NCBI GenBank assembly: GCA_903824045.1 | Contig: CAIJVD010000023.1 | Location: 1-64,000 of the forward strand | Direction of reading: 5' to 3' | Length of the DNA stretch: 64,000 nt | Source of the DNA: an uncultured Chlorobiaceae bacterium | Lineage (GTDB): Bacteria; Bacteroidota; Chlorobiia; Chlorobiales; Chlorobiaceae | Shown: positions 26,846 through 35,823 of the stretch, piece after piece | Position numbering within the stretch: the stretch's first letter is position 1 | Layout: every line of letters starts with the position of its first letter | Program-made: the position numbers and the translations under genes | The notes under the pieces: model-generated | Seen by the model: the letters and a program-made list of their open reading frames with translations, nothing else | What the model was told of the DNA's origin: nothing | Database searches by the model: none

Positions 26846-27320
26846 CCAGATCACCCTTCGTGTCAATGACCTGCGTGCTGCTGAAGAGTTTTACGGCGGC
26901 ATTCTCGGTCTCAAGCTTGATCATCGGGTCGGCGCGAACATTACCTACCTGCGCATCAATTCCGACATGCTTGTCCTTGTGAAGGCTGAAACGCCGGGAT
27001 CTCCCGAGGCGCGGGATATCAGGGTCGATCATTTCGGTTTCAGACTGCCAAGCGATGCAGAGGTTGATGCTGCGGCCATCTACCTTGATGACAGGGGTGT
27101 TCATCTTGTCACCCGCCCTGCCCACCGACGTGAAGGCCGCGCTTTTTTTGTCATGGACCCCGACGGCAACCTTGTGGAGTTCTACTCCATGCATGAAGGG
27201 GGCATCCAGAAGGGCAGCCCTGATATTGATACCACCCAGCCCGGAACCCACGCACCTGAAAGCCGTCAGAAAACGGCTGATGAGAAGGATGCCTCCAAGC
27301 CCCGCCGCTCAAGGAAATAA
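26826..27320 (+). CDS. VOC-family (glyoxalase-like) protein with a charged C-terminal tail
   Basis: A 164-residue protein with one vicinal-oxygen-chelate domain (about 1-120): GINQITLRVNDLRAAEEFYGGILGL, then DHFGFRL and FFVMDPDGNLVEFY, which supplies the metal-ligand Glu. The last 40 residues are polar and charged (PESRQKTADEKDASKPRRSRK) and probably disordered. The start overlaps rpoZ by 20 bp, suggesting coupled translation. The substrate is unknown; glyoxalase I, fosfomycin-type and dioxygenase activities share this fold. Confidence 0.78.
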   Translation: MKLTGINQITLRVNDLRAAEEFYGGILGLKLDHRVGANITYLRINSDMLVLVKAETPGSPEARDIRVDHFGFRLPSDAEVDAAAIYLDDRGVHLVTRPAHRREGRAFFVMDPDGNLVEFYSMHEGGIQKGSPDIDTTQPGTHAPESRQKTADEKDASKPRRSRK

Positions 27321-27462
27321 TTCAGAAGAAGAGTAAGAAGAGGATCTATAGGAGCTATGCGACTGTGGGTCTCATATGTCCTGTGATCAAAGAAGTACGA
27401 TCACTTTGGGTGAGCTCGGTCTCTTGGGGTCCGCTTTCAATCCGAAATCCGGAATTCATAAG

Positions 27463-28200
27463 TCATAATCTCTTCAGCAAAACCTCTTCGGCTTCCCGGA
27501 GCTGTTCGGGGGTGTTGATGCCGAGGATCTCTTCCGGATTTTGTGTCATGAAGGCAGCTACCCTCTTTCCGCTCTGGAAACAGATACTGAAAACGTCGGT
27601 CAGATAGTACTCTTTCTGTGCATTGTCGGTGGTGATGCCCTTGAGCGCCCCAAAGAGCACCGGGGCGCTGAAAACGTAGATGCCGGAATTGATCTCCTGT
27701 ATGGCGCGTTCAGCTTCGCTTGCATCCTTCTGCTCGACGATTTTCAGAACAGTGTCACTCTTCTCCTGCCTTACCACTCTGCCATACCCGGTCGGGTAGT
27801 GAAGCTCAGCGGTCAGTACAGTCGCAACGGCGTTGCTTGAGCGATGGAAATCAATCAACGCCTGCAGCGTCGAGCCGTTGACAAGGGGAGCATCTCCCGA
27901 AAGGATAAGCACCTCTCCGGTAAAATCACCAAGAGCTCCCTCCGCCTGCATGACAGCATGGCCTGTGCCGAGCTGCGGCTCCTGCAGGGCTGTGATGACA
28001 CCGTAACAACTGGTTGCCTCTTTGACCAGTGCTGCCTGGTGACCTACAACCAGGACGATTTTCTCGGGGCTGAGCGCTTTTGACGCATCCAGGACATAAT
28101 CGATCAGCGCACGTCCGTTTGCCTTGTGGAGCACCTTTGGCAGGTCGGATTTCATGCGGGTACCCTTACCGGCGGCCATGATGATTACTGCAAGAGACAT
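27463..28200 (-). CDS. Stand-alone GlmU-type nucleotidyltransferase (no acetyltransferase domain)
   Basis: A 245-residue sugar-phosphate nucleotidyltransferase. AVIIMAAGKGTRMKSDLPKVLHK is the nucleotide-binding signature of GlmU pyrophosphorylases; QLGTGHAVMQAE, LSGDAPLV and EINSGIYVF follow as in GlmU. It stops where GlmU would continue into its left-handed beta-helix acetyltransferase domain, so it can only catalyse the UTP-dependent step, probably UDP-GlcNAc formation. Last of the minus-strand ompH-lptC-panD operon. Base composition does not differ from neighbours and there is no sign of a broken second half downstream. Confidence 0.85.
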   Translation of the reverse strand: MSLAVIIMAAGKGTRMKSDLPKVLHKANGRALIDYVLDASKALSPEKIVLVVGHQAALVKEATSCYGVITALQEPQLGTGHAVMQAEGALGDFTGEVLILSGDAPLVNGSTLQALIDFHRSSNAVATVLTAELHYPTGYGRVVRQEKSDTVLKIVEQKDASEAERAIQEINSGIYVFSAPVLFGALKGITTDNAQKEYYLTDVFSICFQSGKRVAAFMTQNPEEILGINTPEQLREAEEVLLKRL

Positions 28201-28241
28201 AGTGTGGCGGTCAATTGGTTATTGCGGTTACTGGTGGCAGA

Positions 28242-28628
28242 TCATGACAACTGTTCATCCTCTTCGCCGACCCGGTGGCGGCGTTTCGGGTTGTTTTTCC
28301 TGTCGACAATGAGCACCATAGGCTTGTAATTTCTGGCTTCGTTCTCCTCCATGACGGCAAAGGTCATAATGATGATCTCATCACCGACAAGGGCGCATCG
28401 GGCTGCAGCGCCGTTGAGCTGAATCTCTCTCGATCCGGGAGCGCCTTTGATGATGTAAGTTTCGAATCGCTCTCCGTTGTTGTTATTGACCACAAGAACC
28501 TTCTCGTTGGGGATCATGTCAACCATTTCGAGCAGTTCGCAGTCGATGGTGATGCTGCCTTCATATTCGAGGTCGCCGCTGGTCACAATGGCGTTGTGGA
28601 TTTTCGATTTCAATACGTGTAATTTCAT
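28242..28628 (-). CDS. panD: Aspartate 1-decarboxylase
   Basis: A 128-residue pyruvoyl enzyme making beta-alanine for pantothenate and CoA. Gly24-Ser25 in EYEGSITID is the self-cleavage site that creates the pyruvoyl group; Lys9 and the [17 protein letters not shown] block are also family hallmarks. It starts at ATG 28628, 21 bp after lptC. Its presence inside an envelope operon is probably incidental. Confidence 0.95.
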   Translation of the reverse strand: MKLHVLKSKIHNAIVTSGDLEYEGSITIDCELLEMVDMIPNEKVLVVNNNNGERFETYIIKGAPGSREIQLNGAAARCALVGDEIIIMTFAVMEENEARNYKPMVLIVDRKNNPKRRHRVGEEDEQLS

Positions 28629-28649
28629 GAACTGACAACCTTCAATTAT

Positions 28650-29198
28650 TTATTTTAATAATGCTTCGCCGCTTCCCCGAAAAATTCTGAACTTTTTGAG
28701 GTTTTCGTCACTTTCAAAACCTACTCCCCTGACGCTCTCCCCCGGCCTGGTAATTTCAACAAACCTGTCAGAACGTATCATCCTCTCCCTGGCTGTGCGT
28801 TTGGCATACTCGGTTCTGATAACCGTACCTCCCCTTGCGGCAATCTTGACATTGCCGAGAGCCTCGATATCCTGGTTATCATGGATGACAGCCTTTTCGG
28901 CTGTTATGGAGGTCGTTGGGGTACCGCTCTGGTCGAAGAGTGTTACCTTGACTCCCTTGTCAAGGCGGTGTTCGGTGCCTGAATTTACTTTGTATTCAGC
29001 GCCATGGCCAGCCTCTATGACTCCTTTTCCGGAACCAGATTCTGTTATGGTAAGCTTAACCGTCCAGCTCTCCTGAACCGGATGGTCGAGCGCGATCAAG
29101 CTGGTTTCGGGCGGGCGGCGCTCCCTGTTCGAAGCACCGCATCCCGATGAAATTATCAGTATTCCCTGCAGAACAACAACGATTAACCGTTTACGCAC
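28650..29198 (-). CDS. lptC: LptC-like lipopolysaccharide export lipoprotein
   Basis: A 182-residue protein with a short hydrophobic N-terminus and a lipobox ending at Cys20 (IISSGC), so probably an inner- or outer-membrane lipoprotein. The body has the LptC/YrbK beta-jellyroll pattern: LTITESGSGKGVIEAGHGAEY, GVKVTLFDQSG and TAEKAVIHDNQDIEALGNVKI. LptC bridges the LptBFG transporter to LptA. Classic LptC is anchored by a helix; lipidated versions are known in Bacteroidetes and Chlorobi. It sits 9 bp after the OmpH-like gene. Confidence 0.8.
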   Translation of the reverse strand: MRKRLIVVVLQGILIISSGCGASNRERRPPETSLIALDHPVQESWTVKLTITESGSGKGVIEAGHGAEYKVNSGTEHRLDKGVKVTLFDQSGTPTTSITAEKAVIHDNQDIEALGNVKIAARGGTVIRTEYAKRTARERMIRSDRFVEITRPGESVRGVGFESDENLKKFRIFRGSGEALLK

Positions 29199-29207
29199 GG
29201 GTGATGT

Positions 29208-29714
29208 TTACTTGATATTCAGCTGGTCCATTACCTTGAAGGTGAGGTCATGTTCAGGGGTTCCCCAGACATAGACGCCCTTGTCGAGAACAAGACCGAA
29301 TCCTTCCTTCTGTGCAATTGACTTTACAGCGGCCTTTATTTTATCCTGAATCGGGACGATGAGCTCCTGCTCTTTCTTCTGGATAATGGCGCCCTGCTCC
29401 TGCTGGTATTTCTGGAGAGCCTGAGCCTTCTGGCTCACATCACTCTCTTTCTGAGCCTTCGCCGCCGGCTTTGCTGCCTTGTATGCATTGAGTGACTTCT
29501 GGTAGTCCTGGTTCAGACGGGTGATCTCCTTCTGCACCGGCGCAGCAGCAACCTGCATGGTGGCCTGGGCCTGCTTCGTTTCAGGCATCTGCTGGAAGAT
29601 TTTGGCGAAATCGACCACTGCTACTTTGTCGGCTTCCCCTGCTGCAAACGTGGAAGGTGCGGCCACTACCAGGCTCAAGGCTATCGCCATAAAGACCCGG
29701 CGCGTCATGCGCAT
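29208..29714 (-). CDS. OmpH/Skp-family periplasmic chaperone
   Basis: A 168-residue protein with a signal peptide (VFMAIALSLVVAAPSTFAA) and a long coiled-coil region (about 50-125; AQKESDVSQKAQALQKYQQEQ), ending with GFGLVLDKGVYVWGTPEHDLT. This is the Skp/OmpH layout: a trimeric jellyfish-like chaperone carrying outer-membrane proteins to BamA. Start ATG 29714 is chosen over ATGs at 29735 and 29759 because AGGA lies six bases upstream of it. First gene of the minus-strand operon. Confidence 0.85.
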   Translation of the reverse strand: MRMTRRVFMAIALSLVVAAPSTFAAGEADKVAVVDFAKIFQQMPETKQAQATMQVAAAPVQKEITRLNQDYQKSLNAYKAAKPAAKAQKESDVSQKAQALQKYQQEQGAIIQKKEQELIVPIQDKIKAAVKSIAQKEGFGLVLDKGVYVWGTPEHDLTFKVMDQLNIK

Positions 29715-29949
29715 CAATTTTCCTGAATAATTCATCAATTTCAATGTTAAGGTTATCATTTCTATGTGGACGATTCAGTATAACGTTCAGCCGGACACAA
29801 TTATACACTTCAAAGGTAATAATTCCCCGGTAAAAAACTATAAAAAGCTCCAGCGGTTCGCAGCGACTTAAAATAAACGCATGCAGGGCCTCCAAAAGCA
29901 GGGCCCTTGCCGCCCTCAGGGCGCAGGCGGTGACATCTGCTCTTTTTCT

Positions 29950-29955
29950 TATATT
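29950..29955 (+). promoter_or_regulatory. Candidate -10 element upstream of glmM
   Basis: TATATT followed by ATGCC, near-identical in context to the sites before rpsT and the AURKAIP1-like gene. It lies 39 bp before the glmM start. A weak -35 (GTGACA, 14 bp upstream) is all that is seen. The surrounding 235-bp gap also holds a small GC hairpin (about 29909-29924). Confidence 0.4.
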
Positions 29956-29994
29956 ATGCCGCGATGCCATCACCTTCAACGTAATTATGCTGTT

Positions 29995-31416
29995 ATGAGT
30001 CTGATGATCAGTGTTTCCGGGATAAGAGGGGTTGTCGGCGAGAGTCTGACCCCGAAAAATCTTACAGCATTTTCCATGGCCTTTGCGAGCTGGATCCTGC
30101 AGGAGAAGCTGGCGTTTCAGGGGGGCGGGGCAGTGGAGGAGCGTCCTCGAATTGTCATCGGCAGGGATACCAGGCCAACAGGCAAGGCTATTGGCGATCT
30201 TGTCGGCAATGCGCTTCTGCTTTCGGGCTGCGACGTTATTGACCTTGGTGTCGCCACTACGCCTACCGTCGAGGTTGCCGTTACCGGGGAAAGGGCGGAC
30301 GGCGGATTGATCATTACCGCCTCGCACAATCCGGTTCAATGGAACGCACTGAAAATGCTCAACCGCAGGGGAGAGTTTCTCTCTGCAGGGGAGGTTGATG
30401 AGCTACTTCTGATCGCCGAGAGCGAGGCTTTTGACTCTGCCCGCTGGGACGGCATCGGCACCCTCACCAAGAGTGACCGTTATGATGACGAGCATATCGA
30501 ACAGGTGCTCCAGCTCTCTTGTATTGACACCACAGCCATTGCTGCCGAGCAGTTTCGGGTGCTTGTCGATTGTGTTGAAGGGGCCGGGTATTCGATTGTG
30601 CCCAAGCTCTGCGGGGCCCTTGGCATCAAGAGTATTGTGCCTGTCGCATGTGGCGGAACCGGACTTTTTCCCCGCAACCCCGAGCCGATTGAGGAAAACC
30701 TTCAGCAGACCATTGCCCTCCTCAAAGAGAGTGGCTGCGATTTTGCGCTTGTCGTGGATCCTGATGTTGACCGGCTTGCGGTTATCTCTGAAGACGGCTC
30801 GCTCTTTGGTGAAGAGTACACCCTTGTCGCTTGTGCCGACTACTACCTGAAACATCATAAAGGAGCTGTTGCCAACAACCTTTCGAGCAGCCGTGCCCTG
30901 CGCGATATTGCCCTTCGTTACGGTGTGGAGTGCTACAGTGCAAAGGTTGGAGAGGCCAACGTGGTAGAAGTCATGAAAGAGAAACATACGGTTATCGGCG
31001 GGGAGGGCAACGGCGGAGTCATTCTTCCCGAGCTCCACTACGGCCGTGATGCCCTTGCTGCCATTGCGCTCTTCGTTCAGGCCTTCACCTTCTGGCGTTC
31101 TGAAAATCCGGGGGGGAAACTCTCGGAGTTCCGCCGGCACTTTCCCGACTATGTCATGTCGAAGCAGAAAATTGTTCTGGGTTCAAAAGGACGTTCATCG
31201 CTGGCGGGGATCTTTGCCGATATCGCCCGGGCGTATCCTGCCGCCGAGGCCAATATGGCTGACGGATTGAAACTGGATTTTGCCGACAGCTGGGTACATC
31301 TGCGCCCTTCGAACACCGAGCCAATTGTGAGGATCTATGCCGAAGCCCCTTCCACGGCCGCAGCCGAGGAGCTTGCCGGCACCTTCAAAGGTGAGGTTGA
31401 GCGGAGGAGTGCCTGA
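29995..31416 (+). CDS. glmM: Phosphoglucosamine mutase-like phosphohexomutase
   Basis: A 473-residue alpha-D-phosphohexomutase. Ser110 in [16 protein letters not shown] is the phosphoserine; [15 protein letters not shown] binds the metal ion; [20 protein letters not shown] is the sugar loop; and [15 protein letters not shown] the phosphate loop. GEGNGG and overall likeness favour GlmM or a phosphomannomutase-type enzyme rather than phosphoglucomutase. GlmM would feed GlcN-1-phosphate to UDP-GlcNAc synthesis, consistent with the divergent operon's GlmU-type enzyme. ATG 29995 (or 30004) is used. Confidence 0.82.
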   Translation: MSLMISVSGIRGVVGESLTPKNLTAFSMAFASWILQEKLAFQGGGAVEERPRIVIGRDTRPTGKAIGDLVGNALLLSGCDVIDLGVATTPTVEVAVTGERADGGLIITASHNPVQWNALKMLNRRGEFLSAGEVDELLLIAESEAFDSARWDGIGTLTKSDRYDDEHIEQVLQLSCIDTTAIAAEQFRVLVDCVEGAGYSIVPKLCGALGIKSIVPVACGGTGLFPRNPEPIEENLQQTIALLKESGCDFALVVDPDVDRLAVISEDGSLFGEEYTLVACADYYLKHHKGAVANNLSSSRALRDIALRYGVECYSAKVGEANVVEVMKEKHTVIGGEGNGGVILPELHYGRDALAAIALFVQAFTFWRSENPGGKLSEFRRHFPDYVMSKQKIVLGSKGRSSLAGIFADIARAYPAAEANMADGLKLDFADSWVHLRPSNTEPIVRIYAEAPSTAAAEELAGTFKGEVERRSA

Positions 31417-31435
31417 GAGGGATGTCACTATCACT

Positions 31436-33265
31436 ATGAATCACCCGGAAAAGAAAAAAAGCTTCAGGCCGCAGCAGGACGAAACACTTCAAAAAGAGAG
31501 AAAAGGTTCGGTAGACCGCTATATCATCTTCCGCCTTCTGGAGTATGTCAAGCCATTCAAATCGCTTGTGTTCTGGGCTATTGGTGTTACGCTTGCAGGC
31601 TCCTTTCTTGGCCCGCTCAGGCCCTGGTTGACGAAGGTTGCCATCGACGACTATATCGTACACGGTAATCTCAAGGGTCTGGCCCTTATCAGCATCCTTC
31701 TTGCCGGGGCGATACTGCTCGATGGCATCAAGCAGTATGTTACCACCTGGCTGACGCAGATTATAGGACAGAAAGCTGTCTTCATGCTTCGGATGGATAT
31801 TTTCACCCATCTTCAGAAGCTTCCGGCGCGCTTTTATGACCGGAACCCGATCGGGCGCCTGATCACCAGAACCACGAGTGATGTCGAGTCGCTGAACGAA
31901 ATGCTCTCAAGCGGCATCATTACCATTCTTGGCGATATTCTCCAGCTGCTCTTCATCGTTATTCTCATGGTATGGATCGACTGGCAGCTCACCCTGATTG
32001 TGCTCGGCATTCTTCCCCTCATGCTCTATGCGACGATCAGCTTCAAGAACCGGGTCCGCGAAGCGTTCCAGGATGTGCGTACCCATCTTGCACGGTTGAA
32101 CACTTTTTTTCAGGAGCATATCACCGGCATGTCGATTGTGCAGCTCTTCAACCGCCAGGAGCGAGAGTTTGACAAATATGCCGGGATCAACCGCGACCAT
32201 ATGGATGCCAATATCCGGACGGTCTTTTATTTTTCGATCTATTACCCGCTTATCGAGGTGCTCAGTTCCGCAGCCGCAGGCCTGGTTATCTGGTACAGCG
32301 GAGTCCGGCTGCTCAGGGCGGATCTCACCATCGGTGTTGTGATCTCCTTCATCCAGTATATCTGGCTGTTTTTCCGCCCGCTTCAGCATCTTTCCGACCG
32401 TTTCAACGTCATCCAGACGGCAATTGCCGGATCCGACCGCATCATCAGGCTGCTTGACGAGAAGGAGGGGCTTGAGACCCCGCCAGATAACGCCCCTCCT
32501 GCGGTATTCCGCGACAAGATAAGCTTCAGTGACCTCTGGATGGCCTATGACGAGGAGAACTGGGTGCTTAAGGGGATCTCCTTTGACATCCGGCATGGTG
32601 AGAAAATTGCCATCGTCGGTGCTACCGGCAGCGGCAAAACCACCATCATCAACATCCTTTCAAGACTCTATCCCTTCTCAAAAGGTAGTGTCACCATCGA
32701 CTCTGTTCCGCTACAGGAGATATCGGTAGTTTCGCTGAGAAAGCTGGTGGGCGTCGTCATGCAGGATGTTTTTCTCTTTTCGGGCACGATACGCGAGAAT
32801 CTTGCATTCGGCAATCCGGATGTATCCGAAGCGGCAATAAGGGATGCTGCGAAAATTGTCGGTGCAGACCGGTTCATCGAAGCGCTTCCCGGCGGCTACG
32901 ACTACCGGGTTCTGGAAAACGGCACGGGACTCTCTTCAGGGCAGAAGCAGCTTGTAGCTTTCGTTCGCGCGCTGCTCTACAATCCTGAAATTCTCGTGCT
33001 TGACGAGGCAACCAGCTCGGTTGACACTGAAACCGAAACGCTTATTGATGCTGCCACGGCAAAGCTTATGAGCGGTCGCACCTCCATAGTCATTGCTCAC
33101 CGCCTCTCCACGGTACAGAAAGCCGACAGGATCATTGTGCTCCACAAAGGGGTGATCCGCGAGACAGGCAGCCATCAGGAGCTGCTTGCCAAACGAGGCC
33201 TCTACTACAAGCTCTATCTGCTCCAGCACCCCGAGCAGGCTTTGGTGTCCGGCCGAAACGGCTGA
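31436..33265 (+). CDS. ABC exporter, fused membrane and ATPase domains (multidrug/lipid type)
   Basis: A 609-residue half-transporter with about six helices (about 45-330) and a C-terminal ATPase: Walker A GATGSGKTTI, signature LSSGQKQLVAF, Walker B ILVLDEATSSVD and switch His in VIAHRLST. The LSSGQKQ variant and RYIIFRLLEYVKPFKS start resemble the MdlB/YheH subgroup of heterodimeric multidrug exporters, but no partner gene is adjacent. It starts 19 bp after glmM. The substrate is unknown. It is clearly different from the MsbA-like exporter at 1243. Confidence 0.85.
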   Translation: MNHPEKKKSFRPQQDETLQKERKGSVDRYIIFRLLEYVKPFKSLVFWAIGVTLAGSFLGPLRPWLTKVAIDDYIVHGNLKGLALISILLAGAILLDGIKQYVTTWLTQIIGQKAVFMLRMDIFTHLQKLPARFYDRNPIGRLITRTTSDVESLNEMLSSGIITILGDILQLLFIVILMVWIDWQLTLIVLGILPLMLYATISFKNRVREAFQDVRTHLARLNTFFQEHITGMSIVQLFNRQEREFDKYAGINRDHMDANIRTVFYFSIYYPLIEVLSSAAAGLVIWYSGVRLLRADLTIGVVISFIQYIWLFFRPLQHLSDRFNVIQTAIAGSDRIIRLLDEKEGLETPPDNAPPAVFRDKISFSDLWMAYDEENWVLKGISFDIRHGEKIAIVGATGSGKTTIINILSRLYPFSKGSVTIDSVPLQEISVVSLRKLVGVVMQDVFLFSGTIRENLAFGNPDVSEAAIRDAAKIVGADRFIEALPGGYDYRVLENGTGLSSGQKQLVAFVRALLYNPEILVLDEATSSVDTETETLIDAATAKLMSGRTSIVIAHRLSTVQKADRIIVLHKGVIRETGSHQELLAKRGLYYKLYLLQHPEQALVSGRNG

Positions 33266-33295
33266 TAATTGCCGCGGGTCTGCAGGCGGGTACTC

Positions 33296-34564
33296 TTAAA
33301 GGCTGCTGTCCCTGAGGACTCCAACCGGTTCGAGCCTTGCTGCGCGTGCCGAGGGGAGAATGGCTGCCAGGGTGCTGATCAGGACGGTTATGCCGATGAT
33401 CAGGAGGAAGTAGAGGGGATTGAAGGACATGCTCAACCCCGTCTTGGTCACCGGTCCCTGCGAGCTTTCGATTGGGAGGTTTGCGAATATGTTGATTGAG
33501 CCTATGGCCAGCACTCCACCGGCAACCGCTCCGGCCAGGCCGACAATGAACCCTTCGAGGACAAACATGCCAACAAGCTGAGCGGCTGAAAAGCCGAAGG
33601 ACTTCATGATGGCGATGTCCCTGCTTTTTTCAAAGACCGTCGTCACCAGGATGTTCGCGACACCGAACCCGGAAACCACGCCGACGAACGCCACAAGGGA
33701 GAAGACGATATAGCCGATTCGGGCGAAAAGCGAGAGTATGCTGGCATTTTCCTCCTGCCAGGTCAGGCAGCGGTAACCGGTTATCCGTTCGAGATTTCTG
33801 GCCAGAGGGGCGTTGTTGAAGGGATCGGCGACTTTGATTGCTATGCCGCTAACCTTGTTCGAGGGCATCCCTTCAATGATCTGGGCAAGCTTGAGCGAGA
33901 CGAAGACGCTGTTGTCGACAGCGTTGATGCCAGTGAAAAAGATACCGGCAACCTTGCATTGACGGCTTATTCCGGACGCGGGGATGATGGTGATGTTGTC
34001 GTTGAGCTTGAGCCCCATCTCCCTGGCCGTTGCTCGACCTACGAGGAGCGCGTTGGGCGTTTTTTCGAAGGTCTCGCCATCACCCGAGGTGATTTTTTTA
34101 CTGATGCCGCTGATCGCATTCTCCCTCTCTATCTGGATTCCTCTCAACAGAAGCGGCTGATTGCGGTTGCCCTTGACCGCCATGACCTGCGAATCGACGT
34201 AGGGAGATGCGGCGACAACCTGTTTTGAATACTCGGCAGAGTTGAACACTGCAAGAATCTGGCGGTAGTTCCGCACCTCCTCCCGCTCCAGCTTCTTGAT
34301 ATTGTCCTCAACTATCGCGACAGAGTGTGGTCGCCCTTCGGCGAGAATGTTCACCGGCACGGGATTGGTTATCTCCCCCTTGATCCTTATGTGGGGTGCG
34401 ACATTGACTATGGTCTCAACAAATGAATCGAGAAGCCCTCGGGTCAGGGAGTTGGTCGTGATCAGCACCATCGTGCTTACGGCAACCCCGAAAATCGTCG
34501 TCAATGTCTGGCGGCGCCGACCGAGCAGATGGCGAACGGCTATATCGAAGAGTGTCTTCAGCAT
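33296..34564 (-). CDS. FtsX/LolE-family ABC transporter permease
   Basis: A 422-residue permease with one N-terminal helix (about 20-40), a long periplasmic domain (about 45-285) and three C-terminal helices (about 290-415), the layout of MacB, LolC/E and FtsX. SGFGVANILVTTVFEKSRDIAIMKSFG is the conserved cytoplasmic coupling region, and ILPSARAARLEPVGVLR the standard end. No ATPase is next to it, so it must pair with one encoded elsewhere. It may act in lipoprotein release; this is inferred. It converges on the ABC exporter with a 30-bp gap. Confidence 0.82.
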   Translation of the reverse strand: MLKTLFDIAVRHLLGRRRQTLTTIFGVAVSTMVLITTNSLTRGLLDSFVETIVNVAPHIRIKGEITNPVPVNILAEGRPHSVAIVEDNIKKLEREEVRNYRQILAVFNSAEYSKQVVAASPYVDSQVMAVKGNRNQPLLLRGIQIERENAISGISKKITSGDGETFEKTPNALLVGRATAREMGLKLNDNITIIPASGISRQCKVAGIFFTGINAVDNSVFVSLKLAQIIEGMPSNKVSGIAIKVADPFNNAPLARNLERITGYRCLTWQEENASILSLFARIGYIVFSLVAFVGVVSGFGVANILVTTVFEKSRDIAIMKSFGFSAAQLVGMFVLEGFIVGLAGAVAGGVLAIGSINIFANLPIESSQGPVTKTGLSMSFNPLYFLLIIGITVLISTLAAILPSARAARLEPVGVLRDSSL

Positions 34565-34749
34565 GTCGAACCGCCTGGGGATGAACTCATGATGGCAGTG
34601 ATGAAATCCCTTGTTCGGGTTGCGAAGAAAGTACCGGGATTCGGCTCCCGATGATTTTCCCCGTCGCCGGAAAGTTATTGGATATTTTTATTAAGTTACA
34701 TGTTTAGAATCAAGTATACCAATTTCTCAAAGGAATGCATTCCCGCGCC

Positions 34750-35823
34750 ATGAGCGACACCGCTGCCAACAGGACAATCGATCGCAAGCATAGCCATGTG
34801 GAGATATGTCTGCACGGGGATGTTGCCTTCAGCGGAAAGAGTGCCGGATTCGAACGATTCAGCTTTGAGCACAATGCGCTTCCGGAGCTCTCTTTCTCCT
34901 GCATCGACCTTTCGACGACCTTTCTGGGCCGGAGTGTCGGCGCTCCTCTGATGATCTCTTCGATGACTGGGGGATACAGTGAAGCGGCGGATCTGAACCG
35001 GCGCCTGGCAATGGCTGCCCAACGGTTCGGCATCCCTCTCGGCGTCGGAAGCATGCGCCAGGCGCTTGAGAACAGTGCATACCGCGAAAGCTTTTCAATT
35101 GTGCGCAAATTTGCTCCCGGAGTGCAGATTTTTGCCAATATTGGAGCGCCCGAGATAGCCAGGGGGCTGACTCCGGCTGATATCGCCACCATGCTTGAGC
35201 TCATTGAGGGTGACGGACTGATTGTGCACCTGAATGCGGCGCAGGAGCTTTTTCAGCCTGAAGGAAATACCGATTTTCGTCGTGTGCTTGACCAGCTCGC
35301 AACCATCTGCGCCAGCATCTCCGTGCCGGTCATTGCCAAGGAGGTTGGATCCGGCATTTCGGCCACCGCAGCCCGCCGCTTGATTGAGGCTGGAGTGAAG
35401 GTTATCGATGTGGCGGGTGCCGGCGGTACCAGCTGGCAGAAAGTTGAGGAGATCCGCTACACCAGAGAGTTCGGCAGTGAGACCAGGTTCAGCACACCGG
35501 CTCTTGAAGAGCTGCTCGACTGGGGCATTCCCACCGCCCAATGCCTGCAGGATATCAGGGCGCTCAAGAGCGAGCATCCGGCAATGAGCGGTATAGAGAT
35601 TATCGCTTCCGGGGGGATACATTCCGGCGCAGAGATCGCCAAATCCCTGGCGCTCGGCGCCCGTATTGCCGCTTCGGCAGGCGCCCTGCTCAGGGCCCTC
35701 CATGAAGGAAGACTTGAAGAGACTATTGAAATCTGGCTGAACGATCTCCGGGCAGTCATGTTTCTGACGGGCGCAGCCACAATCGCTGAGCTTCGCGAAA
35801 AATCCCTTATCGTTAAATCATGA
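34750..35823 (+). CDS. fni: Type 2 isopentenyl-diphosphate delta-isomerase
   Basis: A 357-residue FMN- and NADPH-dependent enzyme interconverting isopentenyl and dimethylallyl diphosphate. [13 protein letters not shown] near the start, [20 protein letters not shown] (flavin-binding), [11 protein letters not shown] and [14 protein letters not shown] are all family blocks, and [20 protein letters not shown] is the phosphate-binding end of the barrel. ATG 34735 is an alternative start; its AAAGGA is too close and the one for 34750 rather far. It overlaps the next gene by 4 bp, linking prenyl precursor supply to chain elongation. Confidence 0.92.
   Translation: MSDTAANRTIDRKHSHVEICLHGDVAFSGKSAGFERFSFEHNALPELSFSCIDLSTTFLGRSVGAPLMISSMTGGYSEAADLNRRLAMAAQRFGIPLGVGSMRQALENSAYRESFSIVRKFAPGVQIFANIGAPEIARGLTPADIATMLELIEGDGLIVHLNAAQELFQPEGNTDFRRVLDQLATICASISVPVIAKEVGSGISATAARRLIEAGVKVIDVAGAGGTSWQKVEEIRYTREFGSETRFSTPALEELLDWGIPTAQCLQDIRALKSEHPAMSGIEIIASGGIHSGAEIAKSLALGARIAASAGALLRALHEGRLEETIEIWLNDLRAVMFLTGAATIAELREKSLIVKS

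Noticed and set aside
27357-27386. Nine-codon ORF (MRLWVSYVL) after AGGAG, downstream of the VOC gene
   Set aside because: Too short to support; no following gene on the same strand that a leader peptide could control.
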